This document shows, in pieces, positions 11,164 through 23,760 of a DNA stretch of 64,000 bases. The stretch covers positions 39,927,291-39,991,290 of the forward strand of contig JANCRA010000003.1 of the NCBI GenBank assembly GCA_024362935.1, in the 5' to 3' direction. Origin of the DNA: Setophaga petechia. Its lineage: Eukaryota; Chordata; Aves; Passeriformes; Parulidae. A model generated the notes under the pieces. That model was given only the letters and a program-made list of their open reading frames with translations. It searched no databases and was not told where the DNA came from. Each line of letters begins with the position of its first letter. Within the stretch, counting starts at the first letter, position 1. The position numbers and the translations under genes are program-made.

Positions 11164-14100
11164 GTGAGTGCGCTCGGGCGCGGCGGGGCTGGGCAGGGGC
11201 TGCCGCTCTTTGCAGCACCGGGCGCGGCCCTGCCCTGCCGCAGCCGGGCCGGTACCGCCGGGAGCGGCCCCGAGCAGGGGGGCTGCGGCTGAGGCGGGGC
11301 CGCTGGCCCCGGGTGTCCGCGGAGAGAGCCGTCCCCGGGCAGCCGGCGCCTCGCCCGCCTGGCAGGGCCCGCCGGGGTGGGGGACAGCCCCACGGGGCTG
11401 CGAAGTGGGGCAGGGGCGGCGAGCAGCTGGCTTGGGGCTGGGCGCCGCAGTAACCCCTGATCCCGTAAGGACAGCCCGGGCTGGGGGGACAGGGAGCGGC
11501 GTTCGGCACTGGCGAGACCCGAGCCCCGCTGCCACCTGCCCGGTGCCGCCCCTGTCGTGTCCCGGTCGGTCGAGCAACCGGATGGCTTTGCCTCCCGCCT
11601 GCCCGAGGCGCTCCCAGCAGCCCCGGCCACCGGCACGGTGCAACCGGGCCCCGCCGGCCCTGCAAACGCTGCCCACAGCCCCCAGCGGAGGAGCCGAGGC
11701 GGCGTGGGGGGTCTCAGATGGCCGTGCCAGGAGCCTCCTCCCCTCGAATCCGTGGGGCAAAACCTCCCGTCTTTTCTCCCTTCAGAGACGTCTCCGTCTC
11801 CCCGAGGAGAGGGGTTAAATTCCTCGATAAGAGCCAGGCTCCAGCCGCATACTTCTGATGCCTTCGGTGAACTCTGCCGGCAGGTTGGCAGGTTGTTTCG
11901 TAACTCCACTTGTGGCCTGCTGCGGGGAGGAGGAGGGGGAGAACGGGACACCGAACTCCTCTCCTGGTTTTTTTTTTCCCTGCCCTGCAACAGCGCTTTG
12001 TAATTGCAGGTTAAAAACCCAAACGTGGGTTCAAGGGTATTGTACAAAAGAAAGGGTCACAGCCGTGCGCCTCTCACGCCGAGTGGCTGCCTCAGGCACA
12101 GCCCATGGCACTCCCCTTGGGATGGCTGTTTCAGGAGAAATCAGGCGGAAACTCGTGAGAAATGGTCGAAGGAGGCGAGACGGGAGCTGTGGCTGCTCCT
12201 CGCCGTGAGCCGAGGCCAGCTGCCCGGGTGCCGGTGCTAACGGGGAGGGCCCGGGCCGCGCTCTGCCGGGACTTGCCGGGCAGGCACCGGGCCCCGGCAG
12301 CGTGTGGGGGCACGAATGGCAGAACGCCGCTGTCAGATGGTGGGGCCGGGCGGCTGCCGGCACGGGGCAGCGGTGCTGCACACACCTGTCAGCTCACCTC
12401 GAGGGGCAGCGCTGCGGGGAGCAGGCAGGAATTGCAGCTCTTCCTAGGGAGACGAGAGCAAACCGTGAGCACATGCTGTATCTGCAGTGGGCAGGAGTGG
12501 GAAGCGTCTTCCAAACACTGCTTGTTTTCCTTATCAGGCAGTGCCGGTGGTGTCTTCTCAGGAAGGGGCTGTGGGGAAGGGGGGATGTTCTTACCTTCTG
12601 TTGATGCCGTTGGAATGCCAGGAATCCTCCCACATCCCAGTTATCTACTGGGGGAGCCTGAGCACGATGCCTGGACTCCCTCTCCACATATCTCTGCTGG
12701 CTTCCCCATGCCTTCTCGAAAGAAATGGCGTGGAAATCCAGAAGCTGCCACAAGTGCACACATCTTCCTGAAGCTTTTCTTCCACCGTGTGGTACAAAGT
12801 TGTGAGACCAGGAAGTGCTGCTTGCAGCACCTGCGGGTATCCAGCACTCACAGCATTGAGCACTGCAGTTCCCAGGGTCCTGCACTACTTCCTTGCAAAG
12901 GCATGCCAGTTGCTCTAAAATATAAAACTCTTTGCAAATGAGTGTGAGAGGGACATAGAAATTAGTTTTACCCAGGTCCTAAAGAGGCAGACCTGAGCAA
13001 TAATCTGGCAACATGTGTGTGCTGTCCACCTCCACAGTGGAGATGTGTCCTGTGGTTGCCTTCACTGTCGCCACGTGCTGCAAGGAAATATTGCTTGAGT
13101 GCATCTGCGTGGTTCACACTGGTTCATCCTTTTCATGGTTTTCAGCATCTCTCTGTCCTGTCTTGTTCATGTCATCTTCAATAGGAAAACCCTCCAGTGG
13201 TGGCGCAGAATTGACCTACGCCCATGTTCTGTTGTTTCTCCATGTGCTGGGGAGGGAATGCTTTGGGAGCAGTTCCAGACAAAGAGTTAATCCTTCCTGG
13301 CTGGGAGGCAGTGATGTGTGTGCCAAGGCTTCAGAGCAGAGTATTTTCTGGAGTCATGCGAGGTTGGGTGCTGTGGGGAGCTAGGGAGAAATCCAGGTGC
13401 TGTTTGACAATGGGTTGCTCTGTGCCCAAGTCTAAATAAAGGCATGAGGGACACTTTAGGTTTCAGCTCTGTGTATATGCATTGTTTTCAAGAGCATCTT
13501 TTTAAAGGATGTTCTTCCATCTGTTCCAACTTGTCTGTGCCCTTGCAAACCTGTGTATTCAAATTAAAGCTTAAGCTTGGCCCCACTGAAGGTTTTTAAC
13601 AGAATCCTGTTGTTATAAAGGAGTGCTAACATTTTTATGTCCTTCCATTTTTCAGATGCCAAGTTCAGGAGCTCCTAAAAGTGGCTGATTTTCTGGCTTT
13701 TTATGGGCTGGAGTCAGCACTTTCTTGAGGGTTGGGGTGCTTCCAGCTGCCCCAGGCTAGTCATCTAGAATAACTTGTTGCTTTAAAAAGAAAAAAAAAA
13801 AAAAAGAGGGAGGGCACGAGGAGGGGGAAAAATAACCTGAAACATTTCTTAACCAAACACATAGGTGGAAACTTCAGGACAACTGCATGAAGGTTTCTTG
13901 AATTGCCATGAAAGCTTCTTTTGTTGCTACTTCCTAACCCTGCTACAGCACAAAGAACCTGCTTGAGGTCTTCATCTCTGGATCCTCATGCTCGACCCTC
14001 CCTGTGTCCTCTCAGGTGCCTCCTGCATGGCAGTGGAATGTCACAGTGCTCTCAACAGCCCTTTGGGGTCCAGAGCCTCCCATGGATGTCCTTTGTGGTG

Positions 14101-17100
14101 TTAGACCCAGCATTGCACTCCTGAGCACAGTGGGGACTTTGGAGGCCCCCAGAGCATCCTGCAGGAGAGCAGCCGTGCTGGCAGGGAAGCCCAGTGAGTG
14201 GCAGCCTCCCCTTTGCTCCCTTTTATTCCTGCCAGCCCGGGTAAACCATTGGCACCCAGTTGGTGTTGTGAAGCTGTCTGACAGGGAGAGCTCTTGTAGG
14301 GTTCTTGCTGGTTTAAAGATTCCTGCTGTGAACAATGCTTTCCCCAGGAAATGTGAGTGTGCAGCAGGGACCTGGTCTCTGCCTCTGGATGCTTGCCTGA
14401 GGCAGCTGGTGGAGTGCAGCAGGTTGAATAAACACCATAGGCATCCCTTAATAAGAATAAAGATGGGTTGTGTTGGTTTTTTTTGGAGGCTTTGTGGTTG
14501 CTGTTTTCACTTGCCAATTTTTATTTTCTTTTCCAAGTTCTGGCAATGTTTAGAGGTGTCAGCACTCCTTTCTGTTAAGAGCCAAACATACTTGTGGTGG
14601 GAATGCTGGGTGGACCTCCTTGCATGTTGTGATCGGTGCAGGCTGGTTCCTGCAGCACAAACACACACACACTCTTCTCTGAGGAACAGCTTAATTGTCA
14701 GAGAGCAGCTCGTGGTCTCCCTGGACTCTTGACCAGTGTGCCCAGGTCTTTGCTTGATGGTTTGTGCCTGTAGAAAGTTAGGTGTTTTCCAGGCTTGCTC
14801 TGAGGTCAGGGCAACTTGTCAAGTCCTTGGGGTCCCATCCCAAAGGAGTGGCTCTGTGACACTTTCCCAGGGCTCACCCAGCCTGGGCACAAGGCTGCAC
14901 CACATCATATGTGATCCAAGGTACTCCCACTTGTCCACCATCAGTGGAGAAAAAAAGCTGAGACACAGTATAGGTGTTTGTGCATAAAGGATTCCTGTAG
15001 TTGTTTGAGTGGTTTTGTTGGTTTTTTAAAGACCTTTCTATTGCTCTTTCTAGTATTTTAAAAATCTTGCAAACTCACCATTATATGTTGGAAAAGGACA
15101 TTTGCTTTCCCACTCTGGAAGGGAAGCATCCTTGGGACCCAGGAGTGGAGGTGTTAGAAACATGGACTTTGAATCTTTGATGCTGCGTGCTGAGGACTAG
15201 CTGTCCCTCAAAACTCCTTCTCAAGTATTTTTTTTGACTGCCTTAAAGCAGTTTGAGGGTTGCCTGGGCTGAGACATTTGATTTGGTATTGTCCGCTTTG
15301 TATTCATTTGGCTTTTTAATGACCTGCTGAGTATAAAGAAGTTGGGCTAGGAAGTTCAAAAGTGCTGTTTCCCCAGAGCAACCCCATGTGAGCATTAGCT
15401 GCATAAGGATTAAGTCCCTAAATGCTTCAGAAGAAACAATGTATTTTTATTGAGTCTCCCACTCCGTGCAGGCAGGAGTGCTGGCCCAGTCCCCAGCTCA
15501 TGTTCCTATCCCGTTTTGATCCTTCAGGTGTCATTAAGGGCTGGACCTATGTATGGAGCAAGAGATGGAGCCGTTTGCAGGCATTAAAACCCCTTCAGCC
15601 AAAAGTCCAGCAAGGCAATTGGGGGGATTAGTTGGTCATGCAGCCGTGATTTCCTTCATTTGTTGTAGGACTGTGATTTGTACCCCTTGATGGATGTCCC
15701 AGATGCACTTGCCTCTCCAGAGATATGTCATGATTTTACTGCCTTAAAGAGCTTATTGTCTCAGGGTGGGTTCAGGCAGTGATTGATAGCACCTCCACCT
15801 AATTAGTCATGTGCCAGGTACTGTGAAAGCAGAGACTTCTAAAATACCCAAGGGTCTTATCAAAGGTTTCAGCCAGGATTCATTCTGAATCTCTTGTTTA
15901 TTTGTCTTTGTGTCTGAGCATGTGAAAGAAAGGAGCCTATTCAGTTCTCTGCAAAGGGTCATTAAAATCCTTTTTAATCCTACAAAGTTATAAATAAATA
16001 TCCATGACAGCATGCACCTGCATGTTCATCTGTGCATCCTCTGCTCTGGACACCCAGTAGTATGTCCTTGACATGTGGCTGCTTTCTGAAGCAGGATAAG
16101 AAACTGCAAGTTATTCTGGAAGTGGAGAATAAAATCTGGAAGGTTTATCCATGGTTGTGCATTTGCTAATTTGTTAATTACCCTCTCCTGTAGGAGGAGA
16201 ATTGGAATGGAAAGAGGATTGCTGATGGCTGACACCAGCACTTCTAGAGGCTGGAAGGCCGGTTGGAGGGAAAATATTTGTAGGTCATTTGGCTTTTTTA
16301 TGTCCCTGGTTCTACTTGCAGGACAGCTGCAGAGCCTGAATTTTCCTGTAATCCTATGGGGATGAAATTGTTGATTAATTTGACAGGAGACAGGGAGAGT
16401 GTCTGTCTCTGCTAGTATTATAGGTGGTCAAGGCTCATCTCATCCTCTGGGCTGGACTGGGCAAGCATTTCAAGGAAGCTGCACTTTGAGGGTCCTTTCT
16501 GGCTCTTCTGGAGGCACTGGGAGAGAGACCTCATTGGTTGGGTCTTGCCCTTGAGGGTGGGGGGAATGGAAGTTCTCTTCTTTGGCTTTGGAGGAGTATT
16601 TCCAGGTCTTGAGCAGGCTCTTGCCTCTCAAGATTGCTCCTGTGTTCTGCATGGTGAGAAATACAAGCTGTGTTCTGACTTGGGGAATGGATTGTGTGTA
16701 ATAACAGGGCAATACTCACAAATTGCATCATGCTTTCCCTGATGACTGACTGCTGTGGAAGATGAACACAGCAGGGATTCTGGACCTGCTGGCATATGAG
16801 TGCCATGGTTGTGTTTGTGTGGTTGCTTGGGCAAGTACCCCTCAGAGCCTGCCTTTTAGGAGCTGGATTCATCCCCTAAAGATGATGAACCTAATCTAGA
16901 TCAGCCTAGAACCCCAAGATACTGAGACCTAGTCTTGCCCCTGGACTGGAGGCAAAGCTAGGTCCATCCTGGGCATGGCATCAGGGTGCACTCAATTGCA
17001 CAAGAAAGAAAAGAGCATGGGAGTGTAAAAGCCTTTCCTCATTCCTCTCTAATCTACACACTGTTGCTAATTTTGCCTCTCCCCCTTGGGAAGAACCTAC

Positions 17101-20100
17101 GGATTTATTTCCAGCTGCTTTCATGAAGTCATTCTTCACATGTGGGACTGGGGGTGATGGTGATGGTTACAGGAATAGCAGGTGCAGCTAATGGTTCCCT
17201 TGCAAACCTTCATGTTTAGGGCAGGCTTTTTCCTAGCCAGCCCTGCCAGCTCTCCCCCCACGGACAGTAGCCATTAGTGCTGCAAGGGAGAAACATGATG
17301 CACACAGGTGTGAAAGATGATCCTTCCGCTTCCAGGCTGAAGCGCTGTAATGTGAGTGTGTGCAGTACGTGGAGGGGTGTTTTTGCTGCTTTTAATTTAT
17401 AATGAGATTTTGGTTGGTGGCTCATCTGTGAGGTGGACTGACTAGTAATCATCCCTAAAATGTCACTGGCTGTGATTCTAGATGTTTTCATATGATTCTC
17501 AATGTTGACTTGGCATGGCCACAAATCTCAATCTTGTCTAAGAGGGAGAAAAGGTCTCCCAGCTTCTTCACAGTGCTGTTTCTGTTTCTTCTGTTTCCCT
17601 GTGGGTCTGATGCTGTAGCAGATCCAAAAGCTTGGGTTGAAAATCAGAAATCCTAGCAGGTGGAGGTGGCATGCAGTGAGTGTCTTTGACACCAGTCATG
17701 ATATGAGCCTCCCTTCCCTAAATCCCTGCTGAAGGCCATTACCCTGAGGACCATCCCTATTCTGCGTCACAGCCCTGGGCAGGATTTGTACCTGACTCTT
17801 CCTGCCCTGCTCAACATTGGCCAGCCTCCTCAGGCATGTTAGCATGGGTCTGTAATTTTTGGGAGGAAGTGGAGCAGAAAATCTCTAAGCCTCTAGTTTT
17901 TTCTTAATGGGGGTTTGCTGGTGTGGTGCTTATGGCTCTCCAGAAATCCGTCTCTTTGGGCAGTTTCTGCAAGACTGCAAGATCCTTGTGTGGGACATGT
18001 GCTCCCTTGGATTGCCAGAGGATTTTGGTGGTGGTCTGTGATTTCTGGCTCAAATCATGCTTTAGCTCTCAAGCATGTAAATGCCTCAACACATAGTTTT
18101 CTTTTTGATGTCCTTTAGTGCAAAAAGCCCTTGAAACATGGATGTAACTTCTGCTGATGCCAAGTGTGCATTATGGGCTGTGGGATGCCAAGTTGCTGCT
18201 TGCTATTGAAAGGCAGCAGAGCCTTGGGAAGTGCTTGGGCTCGGGTTCATCCACACATCTCTGGTAAAAGTGCACCTTCAGGTTAAATTACCATTTTGGT
18301 AATTTGCCAATTTTTAGGGCTTTCTGTCAGGCACAACATGTCAGAGTAGGGAGCTGGATGGGGAATGATGGGTGAATTGAGGATATGGTGCTATTGTGGC
18401 CACCCCTAAATAAGCTGCTTGGGTGTGAATTAGAGCCCCATGCTGGCTGCTTCCTTGCTTCTGGGTACTTGTGGCTGCCTTGTGTAAGAACTGGTGGCTC
18501 CCTTAGGCCTGGGATGTGAGAAGCACTTGCACACCCTCCCTGTGATGGTGGAAGGATGAAGAGCTGCCTCTCTGGGCTGCGACCACTCTGGTAGGACTTG
18601 TTTGTCACCTCTTGAGCTTGTTTAAACCCTGTCAACTCTTTGTGCCGGGATGAAGTAACCCATCTGCTTCTCCAGTTTGGAGCTCTGTTCTGTGAGCATC
18701 CCAGCCGCACCCTGATGGCCCCCGCGCCAAAGGACAGGACACTGCTGCCTTTGGTAGGTGACCCTCTTGGCTGCCTTGCACCGGGCCACAGGAGTGTTCC
18801 TTCAGGATCCTGGGGCTTTCCTTCAGGATCCACAGGCATCCTCAGGACAAGCTGGAATGGTGGAAAGGTCATGCACCATGTGGCCAGGGCTTTGCCGGGT
18901 GCTCCCAGCTGTGGTGGCAGTGACCGTGGGTGGTTGCCAGACTCTGCTGCACAGACAGCTTGTTCAGAGATGTGGATGGTCATCTCTACCCAGCAAGGGA
19001 ACTGCCAGCCTGGCATGTGCCACGGCATCAAACCTTGCCATAGCTGATCCGTGCTCAGCATTGGACCGGCCAGCAGTCAACCCTGACAATAGCATTGCCT
19101 TCTGTCCTGGGATGGACATGGCTTGGAGAGCCCAGCAGAACTTCTCAGTCCCTGTAACAGCTCAGCCAAGGGCAGGTGATGTCACTCCAAAAGAGGGTCC
19201 CAAGGCAGCAGGACACAGTTTGTGGTCTGGAGGGAAACCTGGACCATGTCACATCCCCTCCAACCTGCTGCAGTTGTTGTCAGGAGGCTTCAGTTATTTA
19301 TGGATTTTCTCTGTGTTGGTCACCAGAGTAACAAGAAGGCTTCTGCCCCACCATAGGTTTCAGCAGGTGGGCAAGTACCATCTCTCCCCTTTGGTGCAGC
19401 AGCTGGCCCCAGTGCTTAGAGCAGGGAGAGCCTTGAGGAAGTATTGAATAGCTGCTGGATGTGTCACTGCAGCAGTTGAAGCAGGGCAGTGAGTCACAGG
19501 CAGCCTGGCAGCGCCCCAGCACAGAGGATGGCAGCACAGGCCAGCCCTCCCCTCCCCACCTGCTGCTTACTCATGTGTTGGGTTGGGTTTTTTATTGAGG
19601 TGTCTGCACACGGCTGAGATGAGCACCCCCTGGCACTGGGTGGGAGAGGAGCCAGAGGGTCAGGTTCAAAGAAGAAATAAAACAACTGAGGGTACCCCAG
19701 CGTTTTCCTGCACTGCATCCAAAGGGATGCAAAGCTGCTGGTCCCTATGGACACCTTGGTGCTTCATGGATGGCAGGCTCATCACAGCCTGCTCTCAAGT
19801 ACTAATGCAGTTCATTTACTATGGGTCTTTATGCCCCTACCCTCAGCCCAAACCCTGACACGAAAGGCTGGAATTCTGGATTCCTTTCGCTTTCAATTAG
19901 GCTTTCTTGGAAGCCTTCCCTGTGGTGCTCCTCTCCTTCCACTTGGCCCTTTACCCAGCTCCCTGCCAGGGGGTGGACACAGTGAGGGAGGTGAGTGAAC
20001 CTGCAAAAATGGGTGAAGCCTTAGCACTGGCAGGTTGCCCATCTCAAAACCTTTATGCTGGTCCCAGATATTCCTTCTTAGGAGCTGTGGTAGAGATGTT

Positions 20101-23100
20101 TGGGGCACTTTAGTATTTGGGTGGCAGTAGGCCTTGCTGTTGGGTACAAAATGGGTGAGTTTTTTCTGAAACGGATTTTGATTTTTTTAAAAATTATTAT
20201 TATTGTGTGTGGCAAAGCATATTAGAAAGACTCTTGCAAAATGCTTGCACTCCTTGGCTGGAAGGGGCTGTCTCAGCTTCTGAGAGACCCAATAGGGGAC
20301 ATGGCAGGTGGCCCTACAAATCAGGAGTGGTCATCACTTTTGTGAGGAGGGTGACTGGGCAATATTCTACTATTTCAGGTCCAGGGGAGGTCACCAGACC
20401 CTTCTGAGTCCCAGCAGCCATCAGGATGGCAGTTTGCAGGAGCAAGAGGTGCATCCTCCTGCACATGCAGAAATACTCATTCATCTCCACTTCCTTTAGC
20501 CTGACAGTTTCAGGGAGGCTGGGAGACAGCAGTGCCCGGAATTAAAATAAAGCTGCAGGATCTGAGATTTTTAATTTTAAAAAAATATTATTTTCTAGTG
20601 TCAGCATTTGAAATTCTGACTTTCAGTCAGGAAATCTGTTGAAGTCATGGCATGAATCATCCCTACCCTCAATTTTAGGACCCATCACATGGGGAAAGGG
20701 AACAGAAAATTAGTCATTTTGTTAATCTGCTTCCAATAAAAATTATTTAGAATAAAATGAGTGACCTTTGGGAGCAGCAGTCGTGTGTCCTGGCACCCAC
20801 AGCCACCTGCTGGCTTCCCTGGTGCTGTTTTGGAGCAAGGGCAGGGCCTGCCAGCTGCCTTCCCTTCGGGTTCATGATCAAAGCAACCTCCTGGGGCAAA
20901 TACAAACAGAGGCAGCTGGAAACCTGCCTGCTGCTGAGAAGCTGCTCTTCCCCAGGAAAAGTAATTCTTGCCCAAAAAAAAGCCCATTATTTCTCCTACC
21001 TGGTGGTGTAACAAGGGCACCCACTATTAATGATGGGGGTTGGCAGAGAACCCCATTAAGAGGGGGGTCTATTTGCAAGTGGGGCAATGAGACTCACCCC
21101 CAGCTGCTGTGGTTTTGAGTGCTGGTAAAGAACTGAGTAGGTTACAGCAAAGGTGATGCTTGGGGCAAGGTGAATGTTTTTAGGTTTATCGCCTGATGGG
21201 GTTTATTTTTTTTTTGTTTTGTTTTGTTTTTTTTAACTAGAGTGAGGCTGTCATGGTGGAGTATTGGGGATGAGATGCTGAGGGCAGCCTGTGATGTCCC
21301 TCCCAGGCAGGAACTGAGTGGATCACGGAGCATTGCAGGTCCCCTCAGATAAGGATGAACCTTCATCCTCTCTGCTCCCTTGTGAGGCCAGGGATTTGGG
21401 GGAAGAGGGGTAGCGAGGCTGGTTTTGAGTGGGAGCTGTTCCTCCCCAGAAGGCAGGGAAGGAAGCAGCCCCCAGCCCTCTTCAAGGGTGCAGATAACAT
21501 CCTGTATCTGGCAGCAAACTGGAGACAACTCCTCAATCCCCCAGAGCTTACAGCAAGGACCCCCTGTGCTTGCAAGGATCTAAGGAAGCAATAAACTCCA
21601 TTAGATTTTGCAGTGCTGGAGAACGTGGTGGGGATTATGCCCTGGCTGCTTTTTGTGGGGGTTTCTCCCGCATGAGGAGCAAGGCTGGCTGCCTGTCTCC
21701 CAGCCTGTTGGCAGCGCTGTGCCGCAGTCCGGGATGCTGGTAAATGATTGCCTGGAAGGCCGGCCAGGGCGGGGCCAGAGCTTGGTGCCTGGTTTGAACC
21801 CGGACAGGTGCCCGGGACCGTGTGCCCGCAGCCATCCTGCTCCCACGGCGCTCGGCAGCCCCGGATTTTGCCAGCAAGGTGAGACTGTTCGGTGTGACTC
21901 AACGAGCTGGGTTACTTTTCTTCTTTATTCTTATGCTCCTGGCCCCCCGTATCCTGGGTTGTGGCACAAGAAGTCGGATTTGAGACTAGCTTGGTGCCTG
22001 GGCAGGGAAGGGGGGTGTAGGGAGTGCTCTATGGGGTGTGTTGCTTTCCAGTTGCGGTGTTAGGGTGCTGCTGAGGGGAGCTTGGGCGGGTGAACAACAG
22101 TGGTTTCAGCGTGATTTGGGTGGTGCCGCAGTGGCACCTGGACTTTGCTCCATGCCGGGGGACAGTGGCAGCCTTGAATACACAGGACTGGGGAGTGGTG
22201 CCAAAATGCAGCTTCAAATTTATATTGTGCAAATGTTAGTGGTTTGGGGCTTACAGGGAGGTGGGCTGAACCCAAGGTGTCCTTCAGCCCCACAGTTTCC
22301 CCAGTGGCTCAGCCAAGGCAAACATGAGCTCAGCGCTGAGGTATTTGTGATGGCTGCTCCATGCCCGTGTTTTGGAGGTGGGCAGGGAGGTGGCACCAGC
22401 AGGACCTGGCACCTGCGCAGAACGGCTTCACCAAGCCGTGTCCTCCTTGGTTTCTCCTTGCCTTTCTCACACCACTATTAAAATTCCTCATCACCAGAGA
22501 CAGGACCCTTCAAGCCTTCCCTTTGATTACTCGAGTAGGCAACAAAAAATAGTGAAGAAATGGAGTTTAACCAAAGGTCAAGCTTTCTCACAGCCTGGCT
22601 GCAAACTTGGGATAGCTGGAGCAGAGGGAGGGGCTGTGACCAGCCAGGTGAAGCTGGGAAAGCAGTTTGTGACCCCCCTGGATGGAGGGCCTCAAAATTT
22701 AGTGTATGTTACTCCATCCAGGACTTTCAGACAAGACTGATAGTGCCAAAACCAGTGTTATAGCAGGGAAAATAGATACATCTTTGCATGGTGTTTGAAA
22801 ACTCTGTAAGCTCAAATATTTGAGTTCTTTACAGCTTGTGCTTAATTTTTTTTTTTTTAATTTATGCCAGTTGCAGTTGTTGAACTGCTGGAAGAGACAG
22901 GAGTTGGGTGTGCCCAGGCTAAGAGGTGTTGTTTTATGGTAGTAGTACCCACTGGATGGGAGTTGAGCTGGACCCAGTGTTGGTCAGAGCCTGGGCTTTG
23001 TCATGGGTGTTCATGCCTGGCTACCCCTCCCAAACCCTACCTTTGATCATGTTTTTGTTCAGAAAGAAGCTTTATTTTAATTTCTTAATCACTGTCTGAT

Positions 23101-23606
23101 AAATTGAGATGGATATGAATTGGATAAATATGAAAAGATTAAAATGTGCATTATCTGCACCTTCCCTCTATATCATTGCAAAAGTGGGTAGCCAGCAGTT
23201 CATCTGCCTTTTACAGTGTTGTTTAGAAAATCTCTCAGTGCCACTCTATCAAATTTTCAGGGAAATTGCAGTGAAAGTCCAGAAAACCCATTGAAAGTCT
23301 GTGCTCACAGCAGAAATAACCTGGGCATCTTTTGGGCACCACACAGACACACAAACCTCATCATTTCCCACCAAAGGAAGATTTGGACCCACTGTCCAGA
23401 CATAAGGAAAAAAAAATTCTTTGCAGATGAATATCAGCATTTAATAACATCAACAAAAGTGCAATCTGTGCACAGGGTGGCAACAAACAACTCATTGGTC
23501 TGGGATTCACCCTATGGGATGATGATTTAATGACACCGCTTTCAAAGTGTCTTGTATTCCTTGTTAGTGGATTGGGATGAAAACCTGGTTTCTTTTCTCC
23601 CCATAG
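11164..23606 (+). other. RASSF7: RASSF7 intron 1 (inferred)
   Basis: This is bounded by a GTGAGT donor at 11164 and by a TTTTCTCCCCATAG acceptor ending at 23606. No coding exon is recognised inside it. Long frames such as 14004-14732 (+) and 18327-19061 (-) have no recognisable domain and lie on opposite strands among similar-sized accidental frames. If the true first exon lies elsewhere, this is simply upstream sequence. Confidence 0.45.
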
Positions 23607-23657
23607 GCAGCCTGTCCTGCAATGACCCAGAGCACCTGAGGCCCGGCAGCTGAGGGG
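23607..23657 (+). other. RASSF7: RASSF7 5' UTR part of exon 2 with a five-codon upstream ORF
   Basis: Between the acceptor and the start codon lies a minimal upstream ORF, 23622-23639, that reads MTQST and stops. It is in the same frame as the main start, so its TGA at 23637 also excludes an N-terminal extension of RASSF7 from this exon. It could lower translation of the main frame. Confidence 0.65.
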
Positions 23658-23760
23658 ATGGAGCTGAAGGTCTGGGTGGATGGGATCCAGAGGGTCGTGT
23701 GTGGAGTCTCGGAGCAAACCACCTGCCAAGAAGTGGTCATTGCCTTGGCACGGGCCATTG
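23658..23760 (+). CDS. RASSF7: RASSF7 coding exon 1 (residues 1-34)
   Basis: It begins MELKVWVDG and ends in the codon for the glycine of ARAIG, split after its first base (phase 1), with donor ATTG|GTGAGC. It encodes the first half of the RA domain. Confidence 0.93.

Larger units (their letters stand above)
10910..12300. promoter_or_regulatory. RASSF7: CpG island, likely RASSF7 promoter region
   Basis: Base composition switches sharply at about 10910 from AT-rich repeat to very GC- and CpG-rich sequence, with GGCGGGG boxes (SP1/KLF-type) at 10930-11000 and no TATA box at an obvious place. The densest part is 10920-11800. A consensus donor at 11164 suggests that a non-coding first exon lies inside. 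Assignment to RASSF7 rests on it being the only island upstream of the RASSF7 coding exons on that strand. In human this promoter faces LMNTD2 on the other strand, and I see no such partner here. Confidence 0.6.

Noticed and set aside
10894..12047. Long frames in both strands (up to 368 codons)
   Set aside because: Composition artefacts of the CpG island and CCG/CTG run; low-complexity Ala, Arg, Pro and Gly.
14004..14732. 242-codon plus-strand open frame
   Set aside because: No family similarity and overlapped by minus-strand frames; lies in the presumed RASSF7 intron 1.
18327..19061. 244-codon minus-strand open frame
   Set aside because: Overlapped by plus-strand frames of similar size; no domain or conserved motif seen.
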